Of a stretch of 64,000 nucleotides of DNA, positions 1 through 9,313 are shown one piece after another. The notes under the pieces were generated by a model. The model had not been told where the DNA came from, did no database searches, and saw nothing but the letters and a program-made list of their open reading frames with translations. Numbering within the stretch: the stretch's first letter is position 1; each line of letters opens with the position of its first letter. A program made the translations under genes and the position numbers. Source of the stretch: Halomonas alkalicola (GTDB taxonomy: Bacteria > Pseudomonadota > Gammaproteobacteria > Pseudomonadales > Halomonadaceae); NCBI RefSeq assembly GCF_030704205.1, contig NZ_CP131913.1:434001-498000 (forward strand). The letters are read 5' to 3'.

Positions 1-974
1 ATGAGCATGAGCTTTTCTACAAAGCCACTTATATTGTTAGGCTCAACTAAAAACCCTGTAACGCCATCTTTAACTACCCAAGATGCTGACTTAAAGCTAT
101 CATATGCAACAACTGGCAGCCCTTGGCTTCTTGCTTCAATCAAAGTTTGACCAAACCCCTCATAATGCGAAGTCATTATAAATATTGAGTTTTTTTTCAG
201 AACAGTGGAAACATCACGAACAACCCCCATATACCTGACGTTTTTGACACCCTTTATTATTTCTTCAAGTCTACACAACTCATCAGGAGGGCCATCTCCG
301 TATATCTCCAAGCTATAGTCCTGGGGAAGACTTTTAAAGATAGCTACCATAGCAAAAAAATTCTTTTGTTTTTCATCTATTCTTGCGACAGTTACAAGTC
401 GCTTACTATGACGAGCTGTCTCACTAGAAGTCTTTAGCTTGCAAGCCCTAGGGATTACCTTGACCTTGTTCACAAGAAACGGAAATCGCTCAACCAATTC
501 CTTTTTATCGAAATCTGTATATACGGTGAATGCAAATATATTCTGCTTTAGCACCCAAACAGAAATTTTCGATGACATGGTCTTAAAAAGCTTGTCGACT
601 CGATTCACTTGAACCAGAATTATTTTACAATTACTTTTAACTTTGGCTGGCAACAGGAGCAGCTGTTTAGGATCAAATAAAACTAAAAAATCCCCCACTC
701 CAACATCCAGCGCGTCTAAAGCCCGCCTTAAGAATAGCGCCCTATTAATGCGATCAATAAACTTAAAATTATAAAAAACACCCGGATATTTTATCTTGGT
801 GACGTTAGCCATGGATTCAAATACATGGCCATTATCACCCTTTAAATATATTTCGACAGGTCTTAACCCACTGGTTTCGGCTATCAGCTGGAGCGATCTT
901 ATTAACTCTTCCACACCCCCAATGCCGTTTGAAGAGTAACTGTGATATGTTATAAACTTAATTTTTTTAGCCAT
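1..974 (-). CDS. Glycosyltransferase family 4 (GT-B), 3' end beyond left edge
   Basis: Reading from the ATG at 974, the minus strand is open to the edge (about 324 codons). It begins MAKKIKFITYHSYSSNGIGG, a typical GT-B N-terminus with a glycine-rich loop. Near the visible end it carries HYEGFGQTLIEA followed by GLPVVAYD, the EX7E-type nucleotide-sugar-binding motif of GT4 retaining glycosyltransferases. It probably transfers a sugar onto a lipid-linked O-antigen or exopolysaccharide intermediate at the cytoplasmic face of the inner membrane. It follows the flippase gene after a 143-bp gap on the same strand. The region is far more AT-rich than the rest of the window, which points to horizontal acquisition. 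Donor and acceptor sugars cannot be told from the sequence. Confidence 0.85.
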   Translation of the reverse strand, partial: MAKKIKFITYHSYSSNGIGGVEELIRSLQLIAETSGLRPVEIYLKGDNGHVFESMANVTKIKYPGVFYNFKFIDRINRALFLRRALDALDVGVGDFLVLFDPKQLLLLPAKVKSNCKIILVQVNRVDKLFKTMSSKISVWVLKQNIFAFTVYTDFDKKELVERFPFLVNKVKVIPRACKLKTSSETARHSKRLVTVARIDEKQKNFFAMVAIFKSLPQDYSLEIYGDGPPDELCRLEEIIKGVKNVRYMGVVRDVSTVLKKNSIFIMTSHYEGFGQTLIEARSQGLPVVAYDSFKSASWVVKDGVTGFLVEPNNISGFVEKLML

Positions 975-1117
975 ACTGCTAATGCCTTAACACTCTATCA
1001 GAATTTTGGCCACTTAAAGCAAATTATTGAAAAAGAAGACGCATGGGCGTATAGTAATATACGCAGTAAGCAGTCCCGCTTATCGCCGATGACACAACAA
1101 ATCAATGGCATGCACTA

Positions 1118-2548
1118 TTAGCCACGTCTGACACTAGCTGCTCTACCCCTTTGTAGGGCAAAGACGGATGCGTCTCGAATTTCACCTCTAAAAGAGTAAG
1201 CCGCAGCACACAGGAGGAGCACCCAGTATGCCGCCATCAAACCTCTTAAAGTCTCGCCCCAAAGAGTAAACACCGCGGCTCCGGATACGCAGGCCAATGT
1301 GAAGGCATAGAGCAAAAGCCTGGGCATACTTTTCCAGAGATAGATAGAAAACTCAGTTCTTAATACGAAAAACACCCAAAAGGAAATGCAGGTACTTACC
1401 GCTGCTCCAGCCGCCCCATAGTGAGGTATCAAAAACCAGTTACCAACTAGGTTTATCGCAAAGCTTGAAAGGGCTGCCAACATGGCGAAACCGGTGCGTC
1501 TAGAAATACCAATGCCGACCACAGTGGTTTCGGAGAGTGTATACAGCAAGGGAAAGCCTAAACAGGATACGACGATCCACCGCACAGCATCATATTTGGG
1601 AGGCAGCACGAAAGTGACAACCCAGGAGAGCAAACCAGCCAAACAGAATGCAAGTACAACAAGGGCCAGAATATATCGGCTCACCTTGTGAACATTCTCT
1701 AGACCTTCCCCCTTACTCGCCCACTTATATACAGTTGGTGCCCATACAGTGGAAAATACGCTTTGCAAGATAGTGGCTGCGGCAGCAAAACTTACCGCCA
1801 CTGAATACAGGCCAAGCTCTTCAAAGCTAGCTAGGGTTCGCAAAAAAACCTTGTCGATAGCAGTAAGGCCCCAAAATGCGATGCCGCCCAGTATCAATGG
1901 CAGACCGAAGCGGAGCATATGCTTAAGGTGTTGAATATCCAGCGATGCCGTCACACTGGCTAGCCACTCACGTCGCGTATTGTATGCAAATATTATGCAG
2001 ACACAGATTAGAGCAGACGTATTGGCAATTACAAGGTTGGTTAGTGACTTTTCAGCGCCTATCACTACATATGTGCCAATCACTGCTAGCAGTAGAAGCT
2101 TCGGAAGCAGCTGACTCATCGAATAGGCCAGGCCCTGCTCGTTCATCCTCAATACCAAAGACAAAAAGCGAGAGATAAATGCCGCTAACAAGGCAGTTGA
2201 TGCCAGTAAGCTGAGATGCCACTCTGGAATTTCAAATAGCCAGCTAGCTAAGGCACCGCCGAACATCACCAATGTCAGCAGTGTGGTCACGAGCAGGATG
2301 AGGCCTGGAAGCAATGCTCGTTTCAGCAGTGATGGTTTATCGGTGACTTCATGGAACTCACGTACGTATGATTGATCGAGACCGAGACTGAAAAATAGCG
2401 TACTAAACCCGATGGCCACCTGAAGCATCGCCATCCTGCCCACGTCTTCTTGTGAGAAGAACCAAGTAATGATCGGCAATGAGATAAGCCCAAGCAGGGC
2501 TCCACCGATGGGGCCGATGGCAAAGGCGGCTACTTTTTTGGGCGTCAT
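1118..2548 (-). CDS. Oligosaccharide flippase family protein (Wzx/RfbX-like)
   Basis: This 476-residue, very hydrophobic protein has about 12-14 predicted membrane segments. It begins MTPKKVAAFAIGPIGGALLG, the usual start of polysaccharide-biosynthesis (MATE-superfamily) flippases. A Wzx protein moves undecaprenyl-diphosphate-linked repeat units across the inner membrane. The length matches the family (about 400-500 residues), and it lies between glycosyltransferase and sugar-modifying genes on the same strand, as in O-antigen clusters. Composition is AT-rich like its neighbours. A lipid-linked oligosaccharide flippase for another glycan is also possible. Confidence 0.85.
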   Translation of the reverse strand: MTPKKVAAFAIGPIGGALLGLISLPIITWFFSQEDVGRMAMLQVAIGFSTLFFSLGLDQSYVREFHEVTDKPSLLKRALLPGLILLVTTLLTLVMFGGALASWLFEIPEWHLSLLASTALLAAFISRFLSLVLRMNEQGLAYSMSQLLPKLLLLAVIGTYVVIGAEKSLTNLVIANTSALICVCIIFAYNTRREWLASVTASLDIQHLKHMLRFGLPLILGGIAFWGLTAIDKVFLRTLASFEELGLYSVAVSFAAAATILQSVFSTVWAPTVYKWASKGEGLENVHKVSRYILALVVLAFCLAGLLSWVVTFVLPPKYDAVRWIVVSCLGFPLLYTLSETTVVGIGISRRTGFAMLAALSSFAINLVGNWFLIPHYGAAGAAVSTCISFWVFFVLRTEFSIYLWKSMPRLLLYAFTLACVSGAAVFTLWGETLRGLMAAYWVLLLCAAAYSFRGEIRDASVFALQRGRAASVRRG

Positions 2549-2597
2549 AAATTATTTATAAATTTTGACAAAAAAGTGCAGTTATCAAATGACGTAG

Positions 2598-3311
2598 TCA
2601 TGTTGGCTGTCTCGCCTCATCATCAAGAAGCTTTTTTGCATACTTACTGACAACGAATCGAGTATAACCTGGAAGCAACACAGGGTCTTCTTCACACAAA
2701 TACTGCCGCATAAGCCTACGGTCTGCGTCTTGAGCAACACCCTCATCCACATAGACTCTGTCAGCCGGACATCCTATCTCATCAGAGATAAAGTCAACAA
2801 TATCTGATAGAGAAACCGTTTCATCTGGCATGCAATTTATTTCCAACCCTTTGGCATCAACCTCTATTAACTTATTCGTTATCCTTACTACATCGTCAAT
2901 ATCAATAAGTGAACGCGTTGCATTTCGTTGGACTAAAACTGGTAATCCGCGGTGGATTCTACGAACAAGCTCGGGAAACAAAGTTGTGTTCTTAACCATT
3001 CCAACAACTTGGGGCAACCTAACAATCAGATACTTTTCTGGAAACAGTGACCTGACAAGTTCCTCCATATTGTACTTGTGCTCAAAATACTTGCTCGCTC
3101 GATCGGGCGCCATGATGCTACTAAAGTAGACAAAATTTGAAAACGTCTGCGTTTCCTCACAAATACTCAGCAGCAGTTCTCGTTCCCGGTCAAATTCAGA
3201 AGCCCGCGTTTCCTTCGAGTCGGAAACTCCCGAACAGAAATAAAGCGCCCCGGGCAAAGCCAGACTCCGAAAACTGCGGCCGAGAAGCCCACTACCAATG
3301 ACATTACTCAT
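2598..3311 (-). CDS. NAD-dependent epimerase/dehydratase-like (short SDR) protein
   Basis: The 237-residue protein starts [14 protein letters not shown], a Rossmann GxGxxGR dinucleotide-binding loop right at the N-terminus. It later has FSSIMAPDRASKYFEHKY, which fits the catalytic Ser and YxxxK of extended SDR enzymes. It is shorter than standard sugar epimerases (about 300 residues or more), with a compressed first half. It may therefore be a reduced sugar reductase/epimerase or a degenerate paralogue. Its start overlaps the end of the WecF-like gene by 8 bp, so the two are probably translationally coupled. A role in nucleotide-sugar modification is inferred from context. Confidence 0.65.
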   Translation of the reverse strand: MSNVIGSGLLGRSFRSLALPGALYFCSGVSDSKETRASEFDRERELLLSICEETQTFSNFVYFSSIMAPDRASKYFEHKYNMEELVRSLFPEKYLIVRLPQVVGMVKNTTLFPELVRRIHRGLPVLVQRNATRSLIDIDDVVRITNKLIEVDAKGLEINCMPDETVSLSDIVDFISDEIGCPADRVYVDEGVAQDADRRLMRQYLCEEDPVLLPGYTRFVVSKYAKKLLDDEARQPT

Positions 3312-4368
3312 TGAATATCAACCGCCAAGACTCAACTAACGAGCCTCTGGAAAATTCACGCCTCACCAGTTCTATATTTTCTTGCTTCTGCTTTTCTGAT
3401 AGAACCTTCAAGCATTCATCGATAGTGCAACTACTAAAAACAGTAATCCCAAGCTCTTTGAAGAATTGATACGGAGTCTCCGTGGGTCTTAGATAGACTG
3501 TTTTCCCCATAGAAAGAAGGCCTATAATGTTTCCCATCGCTTGTTGGCGACGATGGTTAAAAATTGCCACGTCAATCGTGGCCATATAACGATTATATTC
3601 ATCAAACGACATAAATTCAGTCAAAGGCAGAAAATTCTCCCTGAACAAGCTAGTCCCTTTCGCAATTACCGCCTGAGCATACTCTTCGTTGCCATAGGAT
3701 AGAGGGCAGTAAACATTAAATTTTACCTTCCCCCTAAGCTGGTCAAGTTTATCGAAAACTTCAGCGTGCCTATTCTCTGGATCTGCGGAGTTACCAACCT
3801 GAATATTTATCAGGTTTTTATCGGCAACTGATTGCAACTCCAAACCTCTTGCAACATGGCTCCCATACATCAAACTTGGAATATACTTTGCCCTTGTTGA
3901 GTACCACTTTCTTACAAGCTCATAGTCACCCGGCACTGTTGTTATTATAGCATGCAATCGCCTAATCAAAATCGTTCGGAACACCTCTTTGATTCGCCAA
4001 AACAAAGTGCGGGCGCCATTTCTCCGAACATACAGATCACCTCCCCACAGTACCCAATAACATTTTTTATGTAGCCACGGCATACAAGCCAGCAGTACAA
4101 CAACACGGATATCAAAAAGTCCATGCAGAATAATCTTGTCGGCAGAGTGAAGTTCCTTAACTAACTTATAATAGCCTGCGGCCGTATCTTTAAATGTACT
4201 TCCGCAAAGAGTGATATTCTCGGCGATCTCCACTGGGTATTTTTCTGATGAACACGTTAGCCAATATCGGTGTTCATCTTCATTAAACTCATTTTTTACG
4301 AGATCAATGAATGGCGGAATAAACTTATCGAGTCCAGCTACGTGCAAGATCACACCATCACCAATCAA
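3304..4368 (-). CDS. TDP-N-acetylfucosamine:lipid II transferase-like (WecF family, GT56)
   Basis: The 354-residue protein shows the block pattern of Wec[11 protein letters not shown], then [20 protein letters not shown] and [12 protein letters not shown]. coli WecF adds Fuc4NAc from its dTDP-activated form to a lipid-linked disaccharide in enterobacterial common antigen synthesis. The gene directly follows rmlA and rmlB, which make the dTDP-4-keto-6-deoxyglucose precursor, so a dTDP-amino-deoxysugar transferase in O-antigen assembly is plausible. The start shown is a TTG overlapping the rmlA stop by 3 bp. An in-frame GTG at 4353 would give an N-terminus closer to E. coli WecF. Its AT-rich composition contrasts sharply with rmlA next to it. 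Confidence 0.8.
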   Translation of the reverse strand: MIGDGVILHVAGLDKFIPPFIDLVKNEFNEDEHRYWLTCSSEKYPVEIAENITLCGSTFKDTAAGYYKLVKELHSADKIILHGLFDIRVVVLLACMPWLHKKCYWVLWGGDLYVRRNGARTLFWRIKEVFRTILIRRLHAIITTVPGDYELVRKWYSTRAKYIPSLMYGSHVARGLELQSVADKNLINIQVGNSADPENRHAEVFDKLDQLRGKVKFNVYCPLSYGNEEYAQAVIAKGTSLFRENFLPLTEFMSFDEYNRYMATIDVAIFNHRRQQAMGNIIGLLSMGKTVYLRPTETPYQFFKELGITVFSSCTIDECLKVLSEKQKQENIELVRREFSRGSLVESWRLIFNE

Positions 4369-5243
4369 AGTTTTCCGTGAAGCAAAGCAAACAGATACTC
4401 ACCATAGCTATTCTTTTTTAAACCTTTCGCCTGCGCTTCTAACCTAGCTGCCGACAACCACCCTTGATTGTAAGCAACCTCTTCCAAACAGGCGATTTTA
4501 TAGCCCTGTCGTTTTTCAATCGTTTCGACGAATTGTGCAGCTTCCAACAGGCTCTCATGGGTACCGGTATCGAGCCAGGCAAAACCGCGCCCCAACAACT
4601 CGACGTTGAGGTCACCGCGCTTCAGGTAAGCCTGGTTGACGCTGGTGATCTCCAACTCGCCGCGATCTGACGGCTCCACCCCCTTGGCGATCTCAATCAC
4701 GTCGTTGTCGTAGAAGTAGAGACCGGTCACCGCGAAATGAGATTTCGGCTTAGCCGGCTTCTCTTCGATAGACATAGCCCGCTTCTTGTCATCAAACTCG
4801 ACCACGCCGAAGCGCTCTGGATCCTTGACCTGGTAACCGAAGACCGTGGCGCCACTTTGCCGACTCGCTGCCTGCAGCAATTTTGGAGTGAAGCCTTGGC
4901 CGTAGAAGATGTTATCGCCCAGCACCAGGCAGACGCTGTCGCTGCCGATAAACTCCTCGCCGATGATGAAGGCTTGGGCCAGGCCATCGGGGCTGGGCTG
5001 CTCGGCATAGGTCAGCTCGATGCCGAACTGGCTGCCGTCGCCGAGCAGGCGCTGAAAGCTGGCCAGATCTTCCGGGGTGGTGATGATCAGCACCTCGCGA
5101 ATGCCGGCCAGCATCAGCACGGAGAGCGGATAGTAAATCATCGGCTTGTCGTAGATCGGCAGCAGCTGCTTGGAGACGCCCATTGTGATGGGGTAGAGCC
5201 GAGTGCCGGAGCCACCGGCGAGAATGATGCCTTTGCGTGCCAT
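4365..5243 (-). CDS. rmlA: Glucose-1-phosphate thymidylyltransferase
   Basis: The enzyme makes dTDP-glucose from glucose-1-phosphate and dTTP, the first step of dTDP-deoxysugar synthesis. The signature [14 protein letters not shown] lies at the N-terminus, followed by [16 protein letters not shown] and [10 protein letters not shown]. The ATG at 5243 was chosen because it gives the normal RmlA length (292 residues) and is preceded by AAAGGA at good spacing; an upstream in-frame ATG at 5276 lacks such support. The gene follows rmlB by 66 bp on the same strand. No rmlC or rmlD is visible, consistent with a product other than rhamnose, although those genes could lie beyond the left edge. Confidence 0.96.
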   Translation of the reverse strand: MARKGIILAGGSGTRLYPITMGVSKQLLPIYDKPMIYYPLSVLMLAGIREVLIITTPEDLASFQRLLGDGSQFGIELTYAEQPSPDGLAQAFIIGEEFIGSDSVCLVLGDNIFYGQGFTPKLLQAASRQSGATVFGYQVKDPERFGVVEFDDKKRAMSIEEKPAKPKSHFAVTGLYFYDNDVIEIAKGVEPSDRGELEITSVNQAYLKRGDLNVELLGRGFAWLDTGTHESLLEAAQFVETIEKRQGYKIACLEEVAYNQGWLSAARLEAQAKGLKKNSYGEYLFALLHGKL

Positions 5244-5309
5244 TGTGATTCCTTTCAGTGTTCTGTGTGCTGCCATCGCTTAGTGATTGTTCGCGCAGAA
5301 TCTGCGCTC

Positions 5310-6371
5310 CTACATGTTAGCGGTGGTGCCCAGCCGTTCGCGCTGATAGCTGCCATCCTGTACGCGGCGGCACCACTCCTGGTTATCCAGGTACCACTGA
5401 ACCGTCTTGCGAATGCCGGATTCGAAGGTCTCTTCCGGGCGCCAACCGAGCTCGCGCTCGATCTTGTCGGCATCGATGGCATAGCGCAGGTCGTGGCCGG
5501 GCCGGTCTGCCACGTAGGTGATCAGGTTGGCGTAGGGAGAGTACTGCGACGGCGCCAGCTCATCCAGCAGGGCACAGATGGTGTTCACCACCTCGATGTT
5601 CTGCTTCTCGTTATGGCCGCCGATGTTGTAGGTCTCACCTACCTCCCCTTCCGTCACCACCTTGTAGAGGGCCCGTGCGTGGTCTTCCACGTAGAGCCAG
5701 TCGCGGATCTGCTCGCCCTTGCCATAGACTGGCAGCGCCTTGCCTTCCAGGGCGTTGAGGATCATCAGCGGGATCAGCTTCTCGGGGAAGTGATAGGGGC
5801 CGTAGTTATTGGAGCAGTTGGTGATCAGCGTCGGCAGGGCATAGGTGCGCTGCCAGGCGCGTACCAAGTGATCCGAGCTGGCCTTGCTGGCCGAGTAGGG
5901 AGAACTCGGTGCGTAGGAGGTCTCTTCCGTGAAGAGCCCCTCGGACGCTTCCAGGTCACCATACACCTCATCAGTCGAGATATGGTGGAAGCGGAAGGCG
6001 TCGCGACGCTCGGCCTCCAGACCATTCCAATAGGCACGGGCTACTTCCAACAGCGTATAGGTGCCCACGATATTGGTCTGGATGAATTCCGCCGGGCCGT
6101 CGATGGAGCGGTCCACGTGGCTCTCGGCGGCCAGGTGCATCACCGCATCCGGCTGATGTTCGCGGAAGACGCGCTCCACCTCGGCGCGATCACAGATATC
6201 AACCTGCTCGAAGGCGTAGCGGTCGCTGTCGGCTACTTCCGACAGCGACTCCAGGTTGCCGGCATAGGTGAGCTTGTCGACGTTGACGACGCTGTCGGTG
6301 GTCTTGCGGATGATATGGCGAATCACGGCCGAACCGATAAAGCCCGCGCCGCCGGTGATAAGAAGTTTCAT
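5310..6371 (-). CDS. rmlB: dTDP-glucose 4,6-dehydratase
   Basis: This 353-residue extended SDR enzyme converts dTDP-glucose to dTDP-4-keto-6-deoxyglucose. The N-terminus has the NAD-binding loop [10 protein letters not shown], then [12 protein letters not shown], the catalytic TDEVYGDL segment and [12 protein letters not shown] (YxxxK). Length and motifs are standard. It is the first gene of the leftward polysaccharide operon in this window, and the upstream region holds a palindromic repeat and an ISAs1 insertion. Transcription may therefore depend on sequence between 6372 and 6526 or on promoters from the IS. Confidence 0.97.
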   Translation of the reverse strand: MKLLITGGAGFIGSAVIRHIIRKTTDSVVNVDKLTYAGNLESLSEVADSDRYAFEQVDICDRAEVERVFREHQPDAVMHLAAESHVDRSIDGPAEFIQTNIVGTYTLLEVARAYWNGLEAERRDAFRFHHISTDEVYGDLEASEGLFTEETSYAPSSPYSASKASSDHLVRAWQRTYALPTLITNCSNNYGPYHFPEKLIPLMILNALEGKALPVYGKGEQIRDWLYVEDHARALYKVVTEGEVGETYNIGGHNEKQNIEVVNTICALLDELAPSQYSPYANLITYVADRPGHDLRYAIDADKIERELGWRPEETFESGIRKTVQWYLDNQEWCRRVQDGSYQRERLGTTANM

Positions 6372-6444
6372 GGGATAAGGGCTACAAGAGTCGAGGAATC
6401 ATAAAGCAAGGGTGGGGGCACATTGGAGCCGCGGTGGACCGCTT

Positions 6445-6526
6445 GGGTCAGACCCCTGCCATTGGGATATTCATGTATTGGGTAACGATGGCATTCACCG
6501 TGCTCGCCGCCGGGAGTCTGACCCGG
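6445..6526. repeat. GGGTCAGACCC palindromic repeat unit split by an IS
   Basis: The segment starts with gggtcagacccc (6445-6456) and ends with the inverted form agtctgacccgg, which runs up to the insertion point at 6526. The same inverted pair occurs at 19335-19372 and 22161-22218, so this appears to be a member of a dispersed palindromic (REP/MITE-like) family. The ISAs1 element has inserted at the outer edge of the right arm. Confidence 0.6.
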
Positions 6527-7768
6527 CAGGGAAAACGCATGAAAAAAACTACACCGCAAGAATGTCCGCCAGGTAGGTCTCATCCAGCGCCGCTTTCTTC
6601 TGCTTTCGCCGGATTCCGCCTTTGAAACGGGTCTCCCCTTTCAGGTAATTCAAGGCGATATGACGCATCCTGGCGAGGTTTTCGGCCGCCTGACCGCGAT
6701 GGATTTTGCAGGCGTCTTCGCGCAACGCTACATCCAGAGACCAGTGGAGTTTATTCTCGACATGCCAATGCCGGCGGGCCGCTTCAGCGAGCTTCTTGGC
6801 GCTCAGATCGGCAGAGCTGATGTAGTAGCGGATCATCGGGGCTTCTGGTTCCTTATCGCCTTCCTGGCGGAAACTCATCACCACCCCTACCGATTTCAGT
6901 CCCGGCCATTCATAGCTAAGCTCCTGAAATTCCTCAGTAACGTCGCTGACAATATGGTATCGGGTCTCTTGCCGGCCACGGTTCTTCTCATCCGTCACAT
7001 AGGCGTCACCCTCGAAGCTGGCCACCTTGGCCATGGGAAATGCGGCTTCGAAGGCGTCAGCCAAGGCGGGCTGATTGTCCTTCACGGACAGCAGGTAGTC
7101 GGCACCCTTCTGCAGGGTCTGAGTGGCGATCTTCTTCTGGCACCCCATGGCATCGATCGTCACCAGACAGCCTTGCAGATTGAGAAGCTTGAGCAGCTCG
7201 GGAATCGCCGTGATCTCATTGGATTTCTCCGCCGTCTTGACCTGGCCCAGCACCACGCCATTCGCCGCACTGAAGGCACTGACCATGTGGATCGCCCCTT
7301 TGCCCTTCCCTCGGCAGTACGACCCGCGCAGCGTCTTGCCATCGATGGCTACCACCGCGCCCTCCGTCACGTCGTGGCAGGCCTTCATCCACTCGGCAAA
7401 CGCTCTTTGCAGCTGCTCGGCATTCACCAGGGCCATCACTCTGGCCAGGGTGTCATGACTGGGCACGCCAGCCTCAAAATCGCCGTACTGGCGTAGAAAA
7501 TCTAGCTTTGCGTGGCCAAAATCCTCAATCTCGTCCCATCCTTCAGCTCCACAGATCACTGCACAGACGGTCAGGAACAGGATGTCGGAAAGCTGATGTT
7601 GCACTTTCCAGGCCTGGCGGAAGTCGGGAACGATCGATAAATGGTGCATAAGCGACGGAGTCAGCATCGGGTCATCCATGAGCAAAAGCCGTTAGATGAC
7701 CACATTAGCTCCTACTGGTAAAGCGCTACGAAGCCCGTCGTAGAGCGGTTTTTCATGCGTTTTCCCTG
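6527..7768 (-). mobile_element. Complete ISAs1-family insertion sequence
   Basis: The element is 1242 bp long. Its ends are inverted repeats with a perfect first 20 bp (left end begins cagggaaaacgcatgaaaaa; right end is its reverse complement, ending at 7768). It is flanked by an exact 10-bp direct repeat, tctgacccgg, at 6517-6526 and 7769-7778, which is the target-site duplication expected for this family (8-10 bp). The intact ends, intact transposase and perfect duplication indicate a recent insertion. Confidence 0.95.
6549..7685 (-). CDS. ISAs1-family transposase
   Basis: The 378-residue transposase fills the IS. It has the N-terminal DDE_Tnp_1-associated region (HHLSIVPDFRQAWKVQHQL) and the catalytic acidic residues in VVAIDGKTLRGS (Asp115), VTIDAMGCQKKIA and HWHVENKLHWSLDV (Glu). 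No frameshift is seen, so the element may still be active. The gene ends 22 bp inside the left end of the element. Confidence 0.95.
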   Translation of the reverse strand: MLMDDPMLTPSLMHHLSIVPDFRQAWKVQHQLSDILFLTVCAVICGAEGWDEIEDFGHAKLDFLRQYGDFEAGVPSHDTLARVMALVNAEQLQRAFAEWMKACHDVTEGAVVAIDGKTLRGSYCRGKGKGAIHMVSAFSAANGVVLGQVKTAEKSNEITAIPELLKLLNLQGCLVTIDAMGCQKKIATQTLQKGADYLLSVKDNQPALADAFEAAFPMAKVASFEGDAYVTDEKNRGRQETRYHIVSDVTEEFQELSYEWPGLKSVGVVMSFRQEGDKEPEAPMIRYYISSADLSAKKLAEAARRHWHVENKLHWSLDVALREDACKIHRGQAAENLARMRHIALNYLKGETRFKGGIRRKQKKAALDETYLADILAV

Positions 7769-7778
7769 TCTGACCCGG

Positions 7779-8200
7779 CGCAGTGAAATGATGGCAACTT
7801 TTCATGGCTGAATTTCGTTAGGACGCTATTGAAAATCGGAGCTTTTGCCGGAAACGCCTCTCCGTTAAATCAGCGGGAATATTGCCACTGGGCCGGCAGT
7901 TTTGCCGTTTCAGTACCCTGCCCTGCCGGCCGTCTGGAGGCTAAAACCGGCAATTTTTCCGAAAACGTCATTTCATGAATTCAGCGGCATTTTTGCCGCT
8001 GGGCCGGAATTTTTGCCGTTTTGCTGCCCTGCCCTGCTGGCCGCTTGAGGGCCAAAATCGGCATTTTTGCCGAAAATTGCGTTTCACGAATCCCGCTGCA
8101 AAAATGCCGGAAACGCGATTTCACGCTTTGGGCACCTTCGCTAACCAGCTGTTTCTCAACGACATTAGCGATAAGGGAAGGCTACCAACCCGCTAAGACC
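7779..8200. other. Gene-free 422-bp stretch dominated by tandem repeats
   Basis: Between the ISAs1 element and the DUF2442 gene no convincing gene is seen. Most of the stretch is the 111-bp tandem repeat described separately. A short open frame at 7975-8196 (73 codons) lies within the repeats, has no clear ribosome-binding site and resembles no family I know. Confidence 0.6.
7832..8130. repeat. 111-bp noncoding tandem repeat, about 2.7 copies
   Basis: Units begin at 7832, 7943 and 8054 (aaaatcgg, aaaaccgg, aaaatcgg), exactly 111 bp apart. They share segments such as ccactgggccgg/ccgctgggccgg, ttttgccgttt and accctgccctgc/gccctgccctgc. The third copy degenerates after about 45 bp and restarts a shorter related motif near 8105. 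Each unit contains short hairpins of the type cggcatttttgccg. The length is a multiple of three, but a stop codon interrupts the best frame, so translation is unlikely. Confidence 0.8.
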
Positions 8201-8443
8201 TTATGCAGCCTTCTCTATCTGCTTATAAAGTGCATCAGGTGCTAGGTCTGCACCGTTAGGCCAACAGACAACCCCAAATTCATCGATGGTTACCAGAAAA
8301 AATAAAACTGGATCTCTTAGTGGCTCGAACACTGGACCGAACAACCTGTCCTTAAGCGAAACAACACCACTGGAGCCATCTGCAAAGACTACACGCAACC
8401 GGTAATCGCACAGTGCTTCTACATAAGTAACTTTGTACGCCAT
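8201..8443 (-). CDS. DUF2442 domain protein
   Basis: The 80-residue protein has the DUF2442 pattern: DYRLRVVFADGSSGVVSLKD, then FEPLRDPVLFF and CWPNGADLAPDALY near the C-terminus. These small proteins are often found beside other small accessory genes and are sometimes treated as toxin-antitoxin associated, but no activity is established. The ATG at 8443 is chosen because the conserved domain starts there; an in-frame ATG at 8467 abuts the stop codon of the upstream gene. It follows the DUF3037 gene by 24 bp and is probably cotranscribed with it. Confidence 0.8.
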   Translation of the reverse strand: MAYKVTYVEALCDYRLRVVFADGSSGVVSLKDRLFGPVFEPLRDPVLFFLVTIDEFGVVCWPNGADLAPDALYKQIEKAA

Positions 8444-8467
8444 ACTGACTACCGATGCAAAACGCAC

Positions 8468-9313
8468 TTACTCTGCCTTGGCAAACTCTAGCACGGCATC
8501 CTTATGCGCCATCGGCAGGACACTGACCCCGGTCTGCTGCAGCAACGCTACGGCATGGTGGTAGGCCTCGCCCCGCTGGCTATCATCATCGGGCCCTTCT
8601 ACGGCAAAGAGCACACGCCGGGGCAAGCGGTGACGTCGTTTGAGCTCATTGATCCGAAACTGCCACTTGCCACCATGTTCGACGATGTGGCTAGAGTCCT
8701 GCTGCCCTAGGTTAAGCGGCTTAATGGCGCACACAACCTCAGCCTGCTGCTTTTCAACGAAGGGGAAGCTAACGTGATACTCGGCATCGCCCAATTTCTC
8801 AGGAGTAAAACGCTCCCCGAGCTTTGCCTGGTACAGTAGTCGACGAAGCTGGCTTTCCAGCACGGTTTCGCGATATTGCTTGGTCGCGAAGCTATGCTCG
8901 ACATAATAACCAAACAGCTCATCCAGTTTCTTTTCAGGCTCTTCGGCCAACACTACCCGTGGTTCGCTGAAACGCAGCATCGTTTCGCGAGGGCGAGTGA
9001 GCTCCGTAAAAAGTTGCTTGGCGAATGCCTCGTCGTTGTGCTTGAAGCGCTGTTCAAACCCAGTGTCCTTGAGTAGTGCATGAACGCGCTCCAGCTCTTG
9101 CTTAACGGCATAAATAGCAGAGCGATACAGCCGCCCCTCCAGATCTTTGAAGAAGCTTGTTAGCCGTGCATAGCGCCGAGTTTCTAACTTGAACCCGAAA
9201 TAGCGGTCGCGCGGAGAGATCATCACCACGCCGACGTTGGCGAACTCACCAGTTTCCACATAGGGCATGAAACGTACAATCACGTACTGGCACGCTATGC
9301 GCTTCATCGCCAC
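8468..9313 (-). CDS. DUF3037 domain protein
   Basis: The 281-residue protein has the DUF3037 N-terminus (YVIVRFMPYVETGEFANVGV, then MISPRDRYFGFK). DUF3037 genes commonly sit directly after a HipA-like kinase gene, as here, where the two overlap by about 10 bp. The function is unknown; pairing with a kinase suggests a regulatory or substrate role. The frame is intact although the partner kinase is broken. Confidence 0.8.
   Translation of the reverse strand: MAMKRIACQYVIVRFMPYVETGEFANVGVVMISPRDRYFGFKLETRRYARLTSFFKDLEGRLYRSAIYAVKQELERVHALLKDTGFEQRFKHNDEAFAKQLFTELTRPRETMLRFSEPRVVLAEEPEKKLDELFGYYVEHSFATKQYRETVLESQLRRLLYQAKLGERFTPEKLGDAEYHVSFPFVEKQQAEVVCAIKPLNLGQQDSSHIVEHGGKWQFRINELKRRHRLPRRVLFAVEGPDDDSQRGEAYHHAVALLQQTGVSVLPMAHKDAVLEFAKAE

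Noticed and set aside
7832..8130. CRISPR array
   Set aside because: Repeats are contiguous 111-bp units without unique spacers of uniform length, and no cas genes are near.
7975..8196. 73-codon open frame within the 111-bp repeats
   Set aside because: No good ribosome-binding site, stops interrupt the equivalent frame of the other repeat copies, and no family is recognised.
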